This document shows positions 48,098 to 57,127 of a stretch of 57,285 nt of DNA, piece after piece (position 1 is the stretch's first letter; every line of letters starts with the position of its first letter). This DNA comes from Dehalococcoidia bacterium (lineage in GTDB: Bacteria; Chloroflexota; Dehalococcoidia; Tepidiformales; Tepidiformaceae): positions 1 to 57,285 of the forward strand of contig JADZEI010000061.1 of assembly GCA_020850615.1 (NCBI GenBank), in the 5' to 3' direction. Made by a program: the position numbers and the translations under genes. The notes beneath the pieces are model-generated. The model saw nothing but the letters and a program-made list of their open reading frames with translations, searched no databases and was not told the origin of the DNA.

Positions 48098-49839
48098 GCC
48101 CGTTCGATGACCGGCAACACGATGTGGCTCGGCCGCCCGGTGTCGTGGAACACCGTGTTCGTCGCCACCCGTGCCTCCGCGTCCGTCGCGACCGGGCGCC
48201 CCGTGTTCAGGTTCCGGTCGAACCGGGGGAAGTTCGAGCTCGACACCTCCACCCGCACCCGGTGCCCCGCCTTGAACACGTTCGCCGTCCCCGCGAGGTC
48301 TATCGTCAACTCCACCGGCCCACCCGCCGCCAGCAGGTTCACCGCATCGAACCCACGGTGGTACCGCGCCCGCATGATGCCGTCCGCGAGGTTCAGCGCC
48401 GTCCCGTCCGGCGCCACATCGACCAGCTTCGCTGTGAAGTCCGTGTCCGGCGCCGAGCTCGCCGCCCACAGCCGCACCTCCACCGGCCCCGCCACCTCCA
48501 GGTCGCGGTCCAGCGGCGCCGACGTGTAGCACAACACATCCGGCCGCGCCTCCACCGCCGATTGGTCATATTGCCCCGGCGGCACATCGAGCGGGTAGGG
48601 GAAGAGTGGTCCGCCCACCGTCGGGCACGGATTCAGCGGGTCGTAGACGAAGGTGTCCGGCCGCTCGGCCTTCGGCGCTTCCTGCGAAAGCACGCCGTCG
48701 CCGCGGGCGGTCGCCGCCGCGCCGTTGCTGTGGAAGTACCACGGCGTCGCCCGGGCTTCCTTCGGCGGCCAGCTATCGAACGTGCTCCACGTGTTCGTGC
48801 CCATCGTGAACAGCTGCACCGCCGGCTCGCTGTCGATCCCGTTCGGCACGTCCTTGAGCCAGTGGTCGAAGAACCGCATCTGCAGGTCTTCGAGCAGCAC
48901 CATCGCCGCCTGCCCGAACACGGTCTGCCCTGCCGAGCCGGTCAGCTGAGTGCCGTGGTACCACGGCCCGACGATGAGCTTCTGCCCATTGCGCGCCAGT
49001 TCCGTCGCGCCGTTCTCCCGCATCCCGGCGAAGTTCCGCACCGTCCCCCGGATGAACAGGTCGAACCACCCGCCGAGGCTGTACGCCGGCGTATGGATCT
49101 TCGGGTGTGCGCTCTCGATCGTGATCGGCTCCCAGTACGCGTCCCGCACCGGGTGGTCCAGCCACTCCTTGTAATACGGCGCCACCATGTCGTGCGCGAA
49201 CGCGGGCACGTCCCGCACCGGGAGGTGGCGCAGCGCCGGCCAGTGGTCGAACGCCACGCCGGCGAGCCCACCCATAATGCCCTGGAGCTGCTCGGCGCTG
49301 AACGGCTGGCGCGATACCTCCGGCATCGCCAGCAGCAGCGCCGTCCAGGTGAGGTTGAACCCCAGCTCGAACGCGCCGCCCTGGTACGTCCAGCCGTCGT
49401 AGAAGTCCGACCCGGTGAGCCCGGGGAAGATCGCCTGCAGGTTCGGCGATTGCGCGGCCGCCGCCAGCCACTGCGTAGCACCCAGGTACGACAGCCCGTA
49501 CATGCCCACGCGTCCGTTGCTCCACGGCTGCCGGGCGCACCACTCCACCGTGTCGAAGCCATCATCCAGCTCCTGGTGGAACGGCCGGAACGTGCCCTCC
49601 GATTCGAACCGCCCGCGCACGTCCTGGATCACCACCGCGTACCCTTCGCTCGCCGGCCGGATCGGTTGCAGCCAGCCATACGAGAGATTCGCCAGGCTCT
49701 TGTTGTACGGCGTCCGGCACAGCAGCACCGGGTAGTCCCCTTCCGGGGCGGGGCGGAAGACATCGGCGCGAAGGACGGTGCCATCGCGCATCGGCACGGC
49801 GACATTCCGCTCGACGCGGACATCCATCAAGGTCGGCAT
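48094..49839 (-). CDS. CocE/NonD family hydrolase
   Basis: 581 residues. N-terminal alpha/beta hydrolase with PMRDGTVLRADVFRP, VVIQDVRGRFESEG, GRVGMYGLSYLGATQWLA (nucleophile in GLSYLG) and HIS-containing GPWYHG, then a C-terminal jelly-roll (PDTDFTAKLVDVAPDG, FKAGHRVRVEVSSSNFPRFDRNLNTG) as in cocaine esterase and X-Pro dipeptidyl peptidases. It is probably an esterase, amidase or acyl-transferring enzyme; there is no signal peptide. ATG 49839 (MPTLMDVR) is chosen over 49848 because TAGAGT on the minus strand (49852-49847) lies exactly 7 nt upstream. Confidence 0.88.
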   Translation of the reverse strand: MPTLMDVRVERNVAVPMRDGTVLRADVFRPAPEGDYPVLLCRTPYNKSLANLSYGWLQPIRPASEGYAVVIQDVRGRFESEGTFRPFHQELDDGFDTVEWCARQPWSNGRVGMYGLSYLGATQWLAAAAQSPNLQAIFPGLTGSDFYDGWTYQGGAFELGFNLTWTALLLAMPEVSRQPFSAEQLQGIMGGLAGVAFDHWPALRHLPVRDVPAFAHDMVAPYYKEWLDHPVRDAYWEPITIESAHPKIHTPAYSLGGWFDLFIRGTVRNFAGMRENGATELARNGQKLIVGPWYHGTQLTGSAGQTVFGQAAMVLLEDLQMRFFDHWLKDVPNGIDSEPAVQLFTMGTNTWSTFDSWPPKEARATPWYFHSNGAAATARGDGVLSQEAPKAERPDTFVYDPLNPCPTVGGPLFPYPLDVPPGQYDQSAVEARPDVLCYTSAPLDRDLEVAGPVEVRLWAASSAPDTDFTAKLVDVAPDGTALNLADGIMRARYHRGFDAVNLLAAGGPVELTIDLAGTANVFKAGHRVRVEVSSSNFPRFDRNLNTGRPVATDAEARVATNTVFHDTGRPSHIVLPVIERA

Positions 49840-49846
49840 GCCGCGC

Positions 49847-49852
49847 ACTCTA
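49847..49852 (-). promoter_or_regulatory. -10 element, leaderless type
   Basis: TAGAGT on the minus strand, 7 nt before ATG 49839 of the CocE-like gene. Confidence 0.45.
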
Positions 49853-49932
49853 CGACAGCAGCCGCGACTCGGGCGAATCGCGCCCCGGGCCGTTCAGGTC
49901 CCGCAATCACGGGCTACCGGACATGAGATTCG

Positions 49933-49938
49933 TATGTT
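49933..49938 (+). promoter_or_regulatory. -10 element, leaderless type
   Basis: TATGTT, 6 nt before ATG 49945 of the hybrid sensor kinase gene. Confidence 0.45.
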
Positions 49939-49944
49939 GACACC

Positions 49945-52566
49945 ATGCGTGCCGCGCAAATACATGCCGAATCCCTAGAGGTGAGGACACGCACCGGCCC
50001 CACGCGTGACTGGCTGTTCGTTGCACTGCTGGGATCGCTCGCTGTGATCCCGGCCGGGCAGACAGTGAATGCCTTCCTCCTGGGCGGCAGCTCCTGGTTC
50101 ATAAACGTCGCGCAGGCCGTTGCCCCGCTCCTCGCAGCGTTCGCCTTCGTCCGCACCGCGAGCAAGTCCGCCGGCCGGCAGCGCCTGGCCTGGGTGCTCC
50201 TCGCTGCGGGCGCGGTGTCCTGGATGCTCGGACAGGTCGCCTGGACCATCTTCGAAAACGTCCTCCACATCGACCCCTACCCCTCGATCGCCGACGTCGG
50301 CTACGCCGCACTGGTGCCGCTCACCTTCGCCGGCGTCGTCGCGCTCAAGCCGGGCGCGGGCTGGCGCCACGCCGGCCGGTCCCTCCTCGATTCCGCGGCC
50401 ATCACCCTCGCTGTCAGTGGCGTCGTCTGGCAGCTCGTCATGGCACCGCTCTACGCCACCAGCGACCTCGGCCTCACCGACCGCGTCCTCGGCACCTACT
50501 ATCCCGTGTCGGACCTCGCCCTGCTCCTCGCCGTGCAGATGCTCCCGAACGGCACGCTGCCGCTGCGTGCCCGGGTCGTTATCTCCCTCTTCTCGGCCGG
50601 CCTGACGGTCTTCATGTTCGCGGACCTGCTGTTCGTGTTCCTGCTGGTGCACGATGCTGCCGTCAGCGTGACCGTGGTCGACCTCGGATGGCCCATCGGG
50701 TTCGCGATCATGGGTATCGCCGCCGTGTTCCAGGGCCGCTGGGGCGCCCTCCACGACGGCCTCAGCGCCGAAGAGCCCTCCGCCCAGGGCCACATCATTC
50801 TGTCGGCGGTCGTGCCGCTCATCTCCGGTGCCGTCGTCTACGCGACCTACGTGCTCGGCACCGGCCGCGAGGACATCCAGCTCGTGACCCTCCTCGCACT
50901 CGTCCCGCTCCTCTGGGCCGTCCGCCAGGCGATGTCCCTCTGGGAAAACGCCCGCCTCACCCGCGCCCTCGGCGAATCCCGCGACGAGCTCGCCGGCAAC
51001 ATGGCCGCGCTCGGCGAAAGCGAAGCCCGCTACCGGCTCGTCGTCGACAGCATCAAGGAAGCGATCTTCCAGACCGACCCCCGCGGCCACATCCTCTTCC
51101 TCAACGCCGCCTGGGAGGAGATCACCGGCTTCGACGCCACTCAGTCGCTCGGCCGGTCGCTCTTCACCTTCATGCGCCCGACCGACCGCGGCCCCAGCCG
51201 CGAACAGATTGAAGCCGTCATCCGCGGCGACGCCGACCACTTCCGCCGCGAAGCCGTGTTCGCCCGCAATGGCGGCGGCACCTGCGTGCTCGACATCTTT
51301 GCGCGCTGCATCCGCGACGAACATGGCAACGCCCTCGGCGTCTCCGGCACCCTCATGGACATCACCGAGCGCGTCCGCGCCGAGGGCGAGCTCCGCCTCG
51401 CCAAGGAGGCCGCCGAAGCAGCCACCCGCGCCAAGTCCATGTTCCTCGCGAACATGAGCCACGAAATCCGCACCCCCATGAACGGCGTCATCGGCATGAC
51501 CGACCTCCTCGCCGACACCGACCTCACCCCGGACCAGCGCGAACAGCTCGCCATCATCGCCTCCAGCGGCAAGGCCCTCCTCGCCGTCATCAACGACATC
51601 CTGGACTTCTCGAAGGTCGAAGCCGGCCACATGACGCTCGCCGACGAGCCGGTCGACGTGGCCGCGGTCGCGCGCAGCGCCGTCGAAGCCCTCCGCGGCC
51701 AGGCCGTGACCAAAGGCATCGAACTCACCTACGCCGGGCCTGAACGGCTGCCCGCCGTGATGGCCGATGGTGGGCGGCTCCGCCAGGTCCTCATGAACCT
51801 CGGCGGCAACGGGATCAAGTTCACTGAGCGCGGCGCCGTGCGGGTCGAGCTCGCCGCGATCGACGCCGACGGCAAGATGACGATCGAGCTCACCGTCCGC
51901 GATACCGGCCGCGGCATCCCCGCCGACCAGCTCGACACGATCTTCGAAAGCTTCCGCCAGGTCGACGGCGGCCATAATCGCCAGTTCGGCGGAACCGGCC
52001 TCGGGCTGTCGATCACTCGCGCCCTCGTCGGCCTCATGGACGGGAAGATCGACGTCAAGAGCAAGGTCGGGCAGGGCAGCGCCTTCTCCGTCCGGCTCAC
52101 CTTCCCTCTCGCCGGGACCAGCCTTCCCCCCGCCCCACCGCCACAGAAGCCCGCCGAGACCGAGCTCGGCCTGCGCATCCTCCTCGCCGAAGACAACCCG
52201 ACAAACCAGAAGGTCGCGGGCCGCATGCTCCAGAAGTGGGCCTGCGAGGTCACCTACGCCGCGACCGGCGTCGAAGCCGTCTCCGCGTTCGAAACCGGCG
52301 CCTTCGACGCCATCCTCATGGACGTCCAGAGGCCCGAGATGGACGGCCTCAAGGCGACCCGCCTCATCCGCAGCCGCGAGTCCGATGACCACGTCTTCAT
52401 CGTCGGCATCACCGCCAGCGCCCTCCCGGGCGACCGCGACGCCTGCTTCGAAGCCGGCATGGACGACTACGTGCCGAAGCCGATCGACCGCGCCCGCCTG
52501 CACGCCGTGCTCGCCCAGCACAAGGCCAGCCAGGCCGCCGCGGCGGGCACCCGCCTCGCGAGCTAA
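49945..52566 (+). CDS. Hybrid sensor histidine kinase with integral-membrane sensor
   Basis: 873 residues. About nine hydrophobic segments in the first 325 residues form a MASE-like membrane sensor. Then a coiled stretch, a PAS domain (about 360-480: YRLVVDSIKEAIFQTDPRG), a HisKA domain with MSHEIRTPMNGVIGM (His near 507), HATPase with GGNGIKFTERG, VRDTGRGIP and FGGTGLGLSI, and a C-terminal receiver with LAEDNPTNQKV and the phospho-accepting Asp in ILMDVQRPEMDG (about 793; usually MDVQMP). No cognate response regulator is adjacent, so output may go through a distant regulator or phosphorelay. Confidence 0.93.
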   Translation: MRAAQIHAESLEVRTRTGPTRDWLFVALLGSLAVIPAGQTVNAFLLGGSSWFINVAQAVAPLLAAFAFVRTASKSAGRQRLAWVLLAAGAVSWMLGQVAWTIFENVLHIDPYPSIADVGYAALVPLTFAGVVALKPGAGWRHAGRSLLDSAAITLAVSGVVWQLVMAPLYATSDLGLTDRVLGTYYPVSDLALLLAVQMLPNGTLPLRARVVISLFSAGLTVFMFADLLFVFLLVHDAAVSVTVVDLGWPIGFAIMGIAAVFQGRWGALHDGLSAEEPSAQGHIILSAVVPLISGAVVYATYVLGTGREDIQLVTLLALVPLLWAVRQAMSLWENARLTRALGESRDELAGNMAALGESEARYRLVVDSIKEAIFQTDPRGHILFLNAAWEEITGFDATQSLGRSLFTFMRPTDRGPSREQIEAVIRGDADHFRREAVFARNGGGTCVLDIFARCIRDEHGNALGVSGTLMDITERVRAEGELRLAKEAAEAATRAKSMFLANMSHEIRTPMNGVIGMTDLLADTDLTPDQREQLAIIASSGKALLAVINDILDFSKVEAGHMTLADEPVDVAAVARSAVEALRGQAVTKGIELTYAGPERLPAVMADGGRLRQVLMNLGGNGIKFTERGAVRVELAAIDADGKMTIELTVRDTGRGIPADQLDTIFESFRQVDGGHNRQFGGTGLGLSITRALVGLMDGKIDVKSKVGQGSAFSVRLTFPLAGTSLPPAPPPQKPAETELGLRILLAEDNPTNQKVAGRMLQKWACEVTYAATGVEAVSAFETGAFDAILMDVQRPEMDGLKATRLIRSRESDDHVFIVGITASALPGDRDACFEAGMDDYVPKPIDRARLHAVLAQHKASQAAAAGTRLAS

Positions 52567-52612
52567 ACGCGCCTTCGTGACACCCCCCGTCGGGAATACC
52601 CCGCCGCCGCGC

Positions 52613-52618
52613 TATCCT
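52613..52618 (+). promoter_or_regulatory. -10 element, leaderless type
   Basis: TATCCT, 6 nt before ATG 52625. Confidence 0.5.
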
Positions 52619-52624
52619 CTCCCC

Positions 52625-53161
52625 ATGGCAGCGAACGAACGGGCCGTCGCGCTCCTCCGTGGCATCAACGTCGGCGGCAACCGCAAGGTGCCCATGGCCC
52701 GCCTGCGCGAGGTCTTTGAGGCAGCTGGCGGCACCGGCGTCGCCACCTACATCCAGAGCGGAAACGTCGTCTTCCAGCCGCCCGGTCCGCTCGCCGAGTT
52801 CGGCCCCGCCCTCGAAGCACAGATCGAAGCAGAGTTCGGCTTCCGCGTCCTCGTCGTCTTCCGCACCGCCACCGAGCTCGCCGCCGTCGTCCGCGACAAC
52901 CCGTTCCCCCAGGCCACCGGCGACCGCGACCTCCACGTCGTGTTCCTCCTGGAGCCGCCCGCCGCGGGCTACGACGCCGCCATCGACCGCGATGTTTTCC
53001 TCCCCGAGGCGTACGAGGTGCGCGGCCGCGACGTCTACCTCTACCTGCCCGCGGGCGTGGGCCGCTCGAAGCTCGCCGAGGCCCTGGCGAAGCTGCCCGG
53101 CACCGCCACGATGCGGAACTGGCGCACCGTCACCACGCTCGAAGCGATGGCGCGCCAGTAG
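52625..53161 (+). CDS. DUF1697 family protein
   Basis: 178 residues. The family signature is plain: ALLRGINVGGNRKVPMARLR, YIQSGNVVFQ, and the end TMRNWRTVTTL. Function unknown; the fold is a small alpha/beta protein common in soil bacteria. ATG 52625 stands 6 nt after TATCCT with no ribosome binding site, so leaderless translation is likely. It is followed by an equally small YjbR-like gene. Confidence 0.88.
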   Translation: MAANERAVALLRGINVGGNRKVPMARLREVFEAAGGTGVATYIQSGNVVFQPPGPLAEFGPALEAQIEAEFGFRVLVVFRTATELAAVVRDNPFPQATGDRDLHVVFLLEPPAAGYDAAIDRDVFLPEAYEVRGRDVYLYLPAGVGRSKLAEALAKLPGTATMRNWRTVTTLEAMARQ

Positions 53162-53203
53162 CCTCTCCCGGGTCCGCTACCCGGCGTGGCACAATGCCGC
53201 GCC

Positions 53204-53578
53204 ATGGACGCCACCCCCCTCGAACGCCTCCGCGCCATCTGCCTCGCCCTCCCCGAGACGACCGAGCGCCTGAGCCACGGCGAGCCCACCTGGTTCATCC
53301 GCGACAAGAAGACGTTCGTCACGTTCGACAACCACCACCACAACGCCGAGCACCTCGCCTTCTGGTGCGCAGCACCGCCCGGCGCCCAGGAGACCCTCGT
53401 CGCCGCCGCCCCGGACCGCTTCTTCCGCCCACCCTACGTCGGCCACCGCGGCTGGCTCGGCGTCTACCTCGACGTGCCCCTCGACTGGGACGAGATCGCC
53501 GGCCTCGTCGCCGAAGCCTACCGCTGCATCGCCCCCGCCCGCCTCGTCCAGCTCCTCCCACCCACCCCAAACCCGTAG
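53204..53578 (+). CDS. MmcQ/YjbR family DNA-binding-like protein
   Basis: 124 residues. LERLRAICLALPETTERLSHGEPTWFI, KKTFVTFDNHHH, APPGAQETLVAAAPDRFFRPPYVGHRGWLGVYLD and a C-terminal helix follow the YjbR (CyaY-like) fold. Members are of uncertain function; some bind DNA. ATG 53204 is preceded by a weak CACAAT hexamer 8 nt upstream. The C-terminus is Pro-rich (LLPPTPNP). Confidence 0.85.
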   Translation: MDATPLERLRAICLALPETTERLSHGEPTWFIRDKKTFVTFDNHHHNAEHLAFWCAAPPGAQETLVAAAPDRFFRPPYVGHRGWLGVYLDVPLDWDEIAGLVAEAYRCIAPARLVQLLPPTPNP

Positions 53579-53646
53579 CGCCTCCGCTCAACACGTCGAA
53601 CCCGCACCCCTCATCCGCCGCCAGCGACCCCTCCACCCCGGCGAAC

Positions 53647-53665
53647 ATCGCAAATCGAAAATCCC
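53647..53665 (+). repeat. Short 7-nt-period repeat
   Basis: ATCGCAA ATCGAAA ATC: two and a half heptamer units in an otherwise featureless 128-bp gap (53579-53706). Confidence 0.45.
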
Positions 53666-53706
53666 CTCCGTAGACCACGACCCTCCCACCCCCCACCATC
53701 CCCTCC

Positions 53707-53820
53707 ATGCGCGACCGCGCCCCGGCACTCCACAGGCTCCTCGTCTGGGCGTTCGTCATCGGCGTCATCTACGTACCCGGCGTCGTGGCCCTCGCCATGC
53801 TCCTCTGGGCCGAAGAGTGA
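53707..53820 (+). CDS. Single-pass membrane microprotein
   Basis: 37 residues, too short for ordinary gene calling. A basic N-terminus (MRDRAPALHR) is followed by one hydrophobic helix (LLVWAFVIGVIYVPGVVALAMLLW) and an acidic end (AEE). ATG 53707 is followed by a TGA seven bases before the GTG of the next membrane protein gene, so the two are probably cotranscribed and may interact. Third-position G/C is high. Function unknown. Confidence 0.5.
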   Translation: MRDRAPALHRLLVWAFVIGVIYVPGVVALAMLLWAEE

Positions 53821-53827
53821 CGCGCCC

Positions 53828-54367
53828 GTGACCGCCGCCCTCGTCCTCATCGCCATCATCCTCATCCGCACGCTCGTCCCGCTCGGCATCCTCAGGTGGC
53901 CGTTCTGGGCCGCGCTCGCCTGCATCCTCGCCGACGCCTCCGACTCCATCCTCCAGGACGCCTTCAGCGCCCACTCCCTCGATGGCGTCTACCACAACGT
54001 CGACAAGGCCTTCGACATCTACTACCTCGCGATCGAGGCCTTCGCCGTCCGCCGCTGGGCCGAGCCCATGGTCCGCAACACCGCCTGGGCGCTCTTCGCC
54101 CTGCGCATGGCCGCCGTCGCCGTCTTCGAAGTCACAGACGTGCGCCAGGTCTTCTTCTTCGGGCCCAACGTCTTCGAGAACTTCTACCTCTTCATCGCCG
54201 GCATGCGCACCATCGACCCCGCCCACCGCGTGGGCTCCGGCCGCCAGCTGGCACTGATCGTCGCCGCCGTCGCCGCGCCCAAGCTGCTGCAGGAGTACGT
54301 CATGCACTTCCGCGAGTACCAGACCTGGCACTTCGTGAAGCACAACATCCTCTTCTGGCCCGGCTGA
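53828..54367 (+). CDS. Hypothetical integral membrane protein
   Basis: 179 residues from GTG 53828. Four or five hydrophobic helices: ALVLIAIILIRTLVP, FWAALACILADASDS, AWALFALRMAAVAVFEV, FENFYLFIAGM and LALIVAAVAAPKLLQEY. Charged conserved-looking residues lie in DKAFDIYYLAIEAFAVRRW and in EYQTWHFVKHN near the C-terminus. I recognise no family. The preceding microprotein gene and the following ribF gene share its strand; a promoter for ribF separates it from that gene. Confidence 0.65.
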   Translation: MTAALVLIAIILIRTLVPLGILRWPFWAALACILADASDSILQDAFSAHSLDGVYHNVDKAFDIYYLAIEAFAVRRWAEPMVRNTAWALFALRMAAVAVFEVTDVRQVFFFGPNVFENFYLFIAGMRTIDPAHRVGSGRQLALIVAAVAAPKLLQEYVMHFREYQTWHFVKHNILFWPG

Positions 54368-54415
54368 TCCCGCGCGCCGAACGGACGCCCGGTGGGACAG
54401 AGCCGCACCCCCTGC

Positions 54416-54421
54416 TACGCT
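54416..54421 (+). promoter_or_regulatory. -10 element of ribF
   Basis: TACGCT with a leader of about 27 nt and a GGGAG ribosome binding site before ATG 54455. Confidence 0.4.
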
Positions 54422-54454
54422 TGAGGCCAGTCCGCCAACCACCCGGGAGCCCCC

Positions 54455-55396
54455 ATGTCCCTGCCCTCCTTCACCCTCACGCAGCTGCGCGCCGGCGCCC
54501 CTGGCCCCAACACCGCACTCACCATCGGCGTGCTCGACGGTGTGCACCGGGGTCACCAGTCGCTCCTCGCCCGGCTCCGCGTGGAGGCGCGCAAGCGGGC
54601 CCTCGCTCCCGGCGTCATCACCCTCCATCCCCATCCCATCACCGTCCTCCGGCCGGAGGTCGCGCCCAGCTACCTCACCTCGCTCGAAGACCGCATGGAG
54701 CTCATGCGCGCCGCCGGCGCCGATTGGGTCATCCCCCTCACCTTCACCGGCGAAGTCTCCGAGATCAGCGCCGAAGACCTCGCCCGCGCCTTCCACGAGC
54801 AGGTTCGCATGCGCCTCCTCGTCCTCGGCCCCGATGCCGCCTTCGGCCGCGGCGCCCCAAAGGACACGCTCGAACGCATGCAGGCCCTCGGCCAGGAGAT
54901 CGGCTTCGAAGTCATGCGCATCGAACCGCTCTTCGACGACGGCGAGCGGATCAGCTCCACCGCCGTCCGCCAGGCCCTCGCCGATGGCGACATGGAGCGC
55001 GTCCAGGTGCTCCTCGGCCGCGCCTACACCCTCGCCGGCCCCGTCGTCCACGGCTTCGAACGCGGCCGCACCATCGGCTTCCCCACCGCCAACATCTCCG
55101 TCGCCGCCGACCGCATGCTCCCCGGCATCGGCGTCTACGCCACGAAGGCCCACGTCGCCGGCCTCGTCCTCCACGGCGCCACGAACATCGGCCGCCGCCC
55201 CACCTTCGACGCCGGCCACGTCTCCATCGAGACCCACCTCATCGACTTCGAAGGCGACATCTACGGCGAGCGCATGGAGCTCGAGATCGTCCACCGCATC
55301 CGCGGCGAAGTCGCCTTCTCCGGCGTCGACGAGCTCAAGGCCCAGATCGCCGCCGACGTCGACACCGTCCGCGCGTCGCTCAGCGCCCGCGCCTGA
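54455..55396 (+). CDS. ribF: Bifunctional riboflavin kinase / FAD synthetase
   Basis: 313 residues. N-terminal nucleotidyltransferase (FAD synthetase) with TIGVLDGVHRGHQSLL, the HxGH-like site, and SSTAVRQALADGD; C-terminal riboflavin kinase with GRTIGFPTANIS, GVYATKAHV and NIGRRPTF. Converts riboflavin to FMN and FAD. Located directly before tyrS with 31 bases between, probably cotranscribed. Confidence 0.93.
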   Translation: MSLPSFTLTQLRAGAPGPNTALTIGVLDGVHRGHQSLLARLRVEARKRALAPGVITLHPHPITVLRPEVAPSYLTSLEDRMELMRAAGADWVIPLTFTGEVSEISAEDLARAFHEQVRMRLLVLGPDAAFGRGAPKDTLERMQALGQEIGFEVMRIEPLFDDGERISSTAVRQALADGDMERVQVLLGRAYTLAGPVVHGFERGRTIGFPTANISVAADRMLPGIGVYATKAHVAGLVLHGATNIGRRPTFDAGHVSIETHLIDFEGDIYGERMELEIVHRIRGEVAFSGVDELKAQIAADVDTVRASLSARA

Positions 55397-55427
55397 ACCC
55401 AGCACCCGAAATCGAGAGGACCCGCAG

Positions 55428-56630
55428 ATGACCCGCACCATGGCGCCCGTCGACGAGCAGATGCACGTGCTCATGAGCGGCGTCGACTACGGCGACGACG
55501 GCCTCAAGCGCCAGATGGAACGCGAGCTCCGCGCCCGCCTGGAGGAAGACCGCCCGCTCCGGGTCTACCTCGGCATCGACCCCACCGCCACCTCGCTCAC
55601 GCTCGGCCACACCGTCCCCCTGCGGAAGCTGCGCCAGTTCCAGGCCTTCGGCCACGACTGCGTCTTCCTCATCGGCGACTACACCGCCCTCATCGGCGAC
55701 CCCAGCGACAAGAACAAGCTCCGTCCGCAGCTCACCAGCGAGGCGATCGCCGCCAACGAAGCCACCTACTTCGAACAGGCCTCCCGCATCCTCGATGCGA
55801 GCAAGACCGAGCTCCGCCACAACTCCGAGTGGCTCGGCAAGCTCGACTTTCCCGGCATCATCGCCCTGATGTCGAAGTTCACCGTCGCCGAGATGCTCCG
55901 CCGCGACAACTTCCGCAAGCGCTTCGACGACAGCGACGCCATCTTCCTCCACGAGTTCCTCTACGCCCTCATGCAGGGCTACGACGCCTACGCCCTTGCC
56001 TGCGATGTCCAGGTCGGCGGCACCGAGCAGCTCTTCAACCTCATGGCAGGCCGCAAGATCCAGGACGACGCCGGCCAGCGCCCCCACGTGCCCGTCACCA
56101 TGCCCATCCTCGTCGGCCTCGATGGCAAGAACCGCATGTCCAAGTCCGCCGGCAACCACATCGGCATCGGCGACCCCCCCGAGGAGCAGTTCGGCAAGGC
56201 GATGTCCCTCCCCGACAACGTCCTCATGCAGTTCTACGTGCTCGCCACCAACGTCCCGCGCAGCGAGCTCCCCGACGTCGAGCGCCTCATCGAACGCGAC
56301 CCCATGACCGCCAAGAAGCGCCTCGCCCGCACCATCGTCAGCGAGTTCTGGGGCGAAGACGCCGCGACGGCCGCCCAGGAGGGCTTCGAACGCCAGTTCC
56401 AGCGCCGCGAAGTCCCCGAGGACATGCCCGCACGCACCGTGGGCGATGCCGAGCTCCTCATCGACCTCGTCGTCGCCGAAGGCATGGCGCCCTCGAAGCG
56501 CGAAGCCCGCCGCCTGTTCGAACAGGGCGCCGTCGCCGTCGATGGCACGGTCGTCTCCGGCCTCGATACAAAGGCGGAGCCCGGCACCGTCCTTAAGGTG
56601 GGGAAGCGCCGCTGGCTCCGGCTTGTGTGA
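55428..56630 (+). CDS. tyrS: Tyrosyl-tRNA synthetase
   Basis: 400 residues. Class I aminoacyl-tRNA synthetase: YLGIDPTATSLTLGHTVPLRKL with the HIGH-like motif LGHT, MQGYDAYALACDVQVGGTEQ in the tyrosine pocket, the KMSKS loop as RMSKSAGN, and a C-terminal S4 domain (APSKREARRLFEQGAVAVDG). ATG 55428 has GAGAGGA upstream. No T-box leader is seen. Confidence 0.96.
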   Translation: MTRTMAPVDEQMHVLMSGVDYGDDGLKRQMERELRARLEEDRPLRVYLGIDPTATSLTLGHTVPLRKLRQFQAFGHDCVFLIGDYTALIGDPSDKNKLRPQLTSEAIAANEATYFEQASRILDASKTELRHNSEWLGKLDFPGIIALMSKFTVAEMLRRDNFRKRFDDSDAIFLHEFLYALMQGYDAYALACDVQVGGTEQLFNLMAGRKIQDDAGQRPHVPVTMPILVGLDGKNRMSKSAGNHIGIGDPPEEQFGKAMSLPDNVLMQFYVLATNVPRSELPDVERLIERDPMTAKKRLARTIVSEFWGEDAATAAQEGFERQFQRREVPEDMPARTVGDAELLIDLVVAEGMAPSKREARRLFEQGAVAVDGTVVSGLDTKAEPGTVLKVGKRRWLRLV

Positions 56631-56695
56631 CCTGCCTCACGGAGCCCCGCCCACGCGCCCGCTTCGCTGGATGAAACACCATTGAGGTTTCGCCC

Positions 56696-57124
56696 GTGCG
56701 CTGGGAAGAACGCATCACCATCAACGCCCCTGCCGGCGTCATCCTCGATGTCCTGACCGGCCTCGAACGCTGGCCCGAATGGAACCCCGCCGCGAAGTCC
56801 GTCCACCTCCTCACCGCCGGCCCCCTCCGCATCGGGAGCGAAGCCGAGGTCTCGATGGACGGCACGCCCACGAGCACCTTCCGCGTCACCTCCCTCGACG
56901 CCACCGGTTTCGCCTGGTCCACCCGCGTCCGCGGCATCGACACCATCGCCGACCACCGCATCGAGCAGCTCCCCAACGGCGCCTGCGAAGTCACCCTCTC
57001 CGTCGAGATGCACGGCCTCATGGCCACCCTCTTCCGCCCCCTCGTCGCCCGCACCGCCAACCGCAACATCCCCCGCGAAGCCGCCGGCCTCAAGCATCGC
57101 GCCGAATCCCTCATCCCCGCCTGA
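56696..57124 (+). CDS. SRPBCC (START-like) family protein
   Basis: 142 residues. A Bet v1-like fold: an N-terminal strand (EERITINAPAGVILDVLTGLERWPEWNP), LRIGSEAEVSM and a long C-terminal helix with NIPREAAGLKHRAES. These proteins bind hydrophobic ligands; no specific ligand can be named. GTG 56696 is the only suitable start; the ribosome binding site is weak (TGAGG). It is followed by the left end of an IS110-type element. Confidence 0.82.
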   Translation: MRWEERITINAPAGVILDVLTGLERWPEWNPAAKSVHLLTAGPLRIGSEAEVSMDGTPTSTFRVTSLDATGFAWSTRVRGIDTIADHRIEQLPNGACEVTLSVEMHGLMATLFRPLVARTANRNIPREAAGLKHRAESLIPA

Positions 57125-57127
57125 CCA

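Noticed and set aside
49975-52521. Long minus-strand open frame opposite the hybrid sensor kinase
   Set aside because: Gly/Glu/Asp-biased mirror product; the plus strand has all kinase and receiver motifs.
55397-55427. T-box leader before tyrS
   Set aside because: Only 31 bases separate ribF from tyrS.
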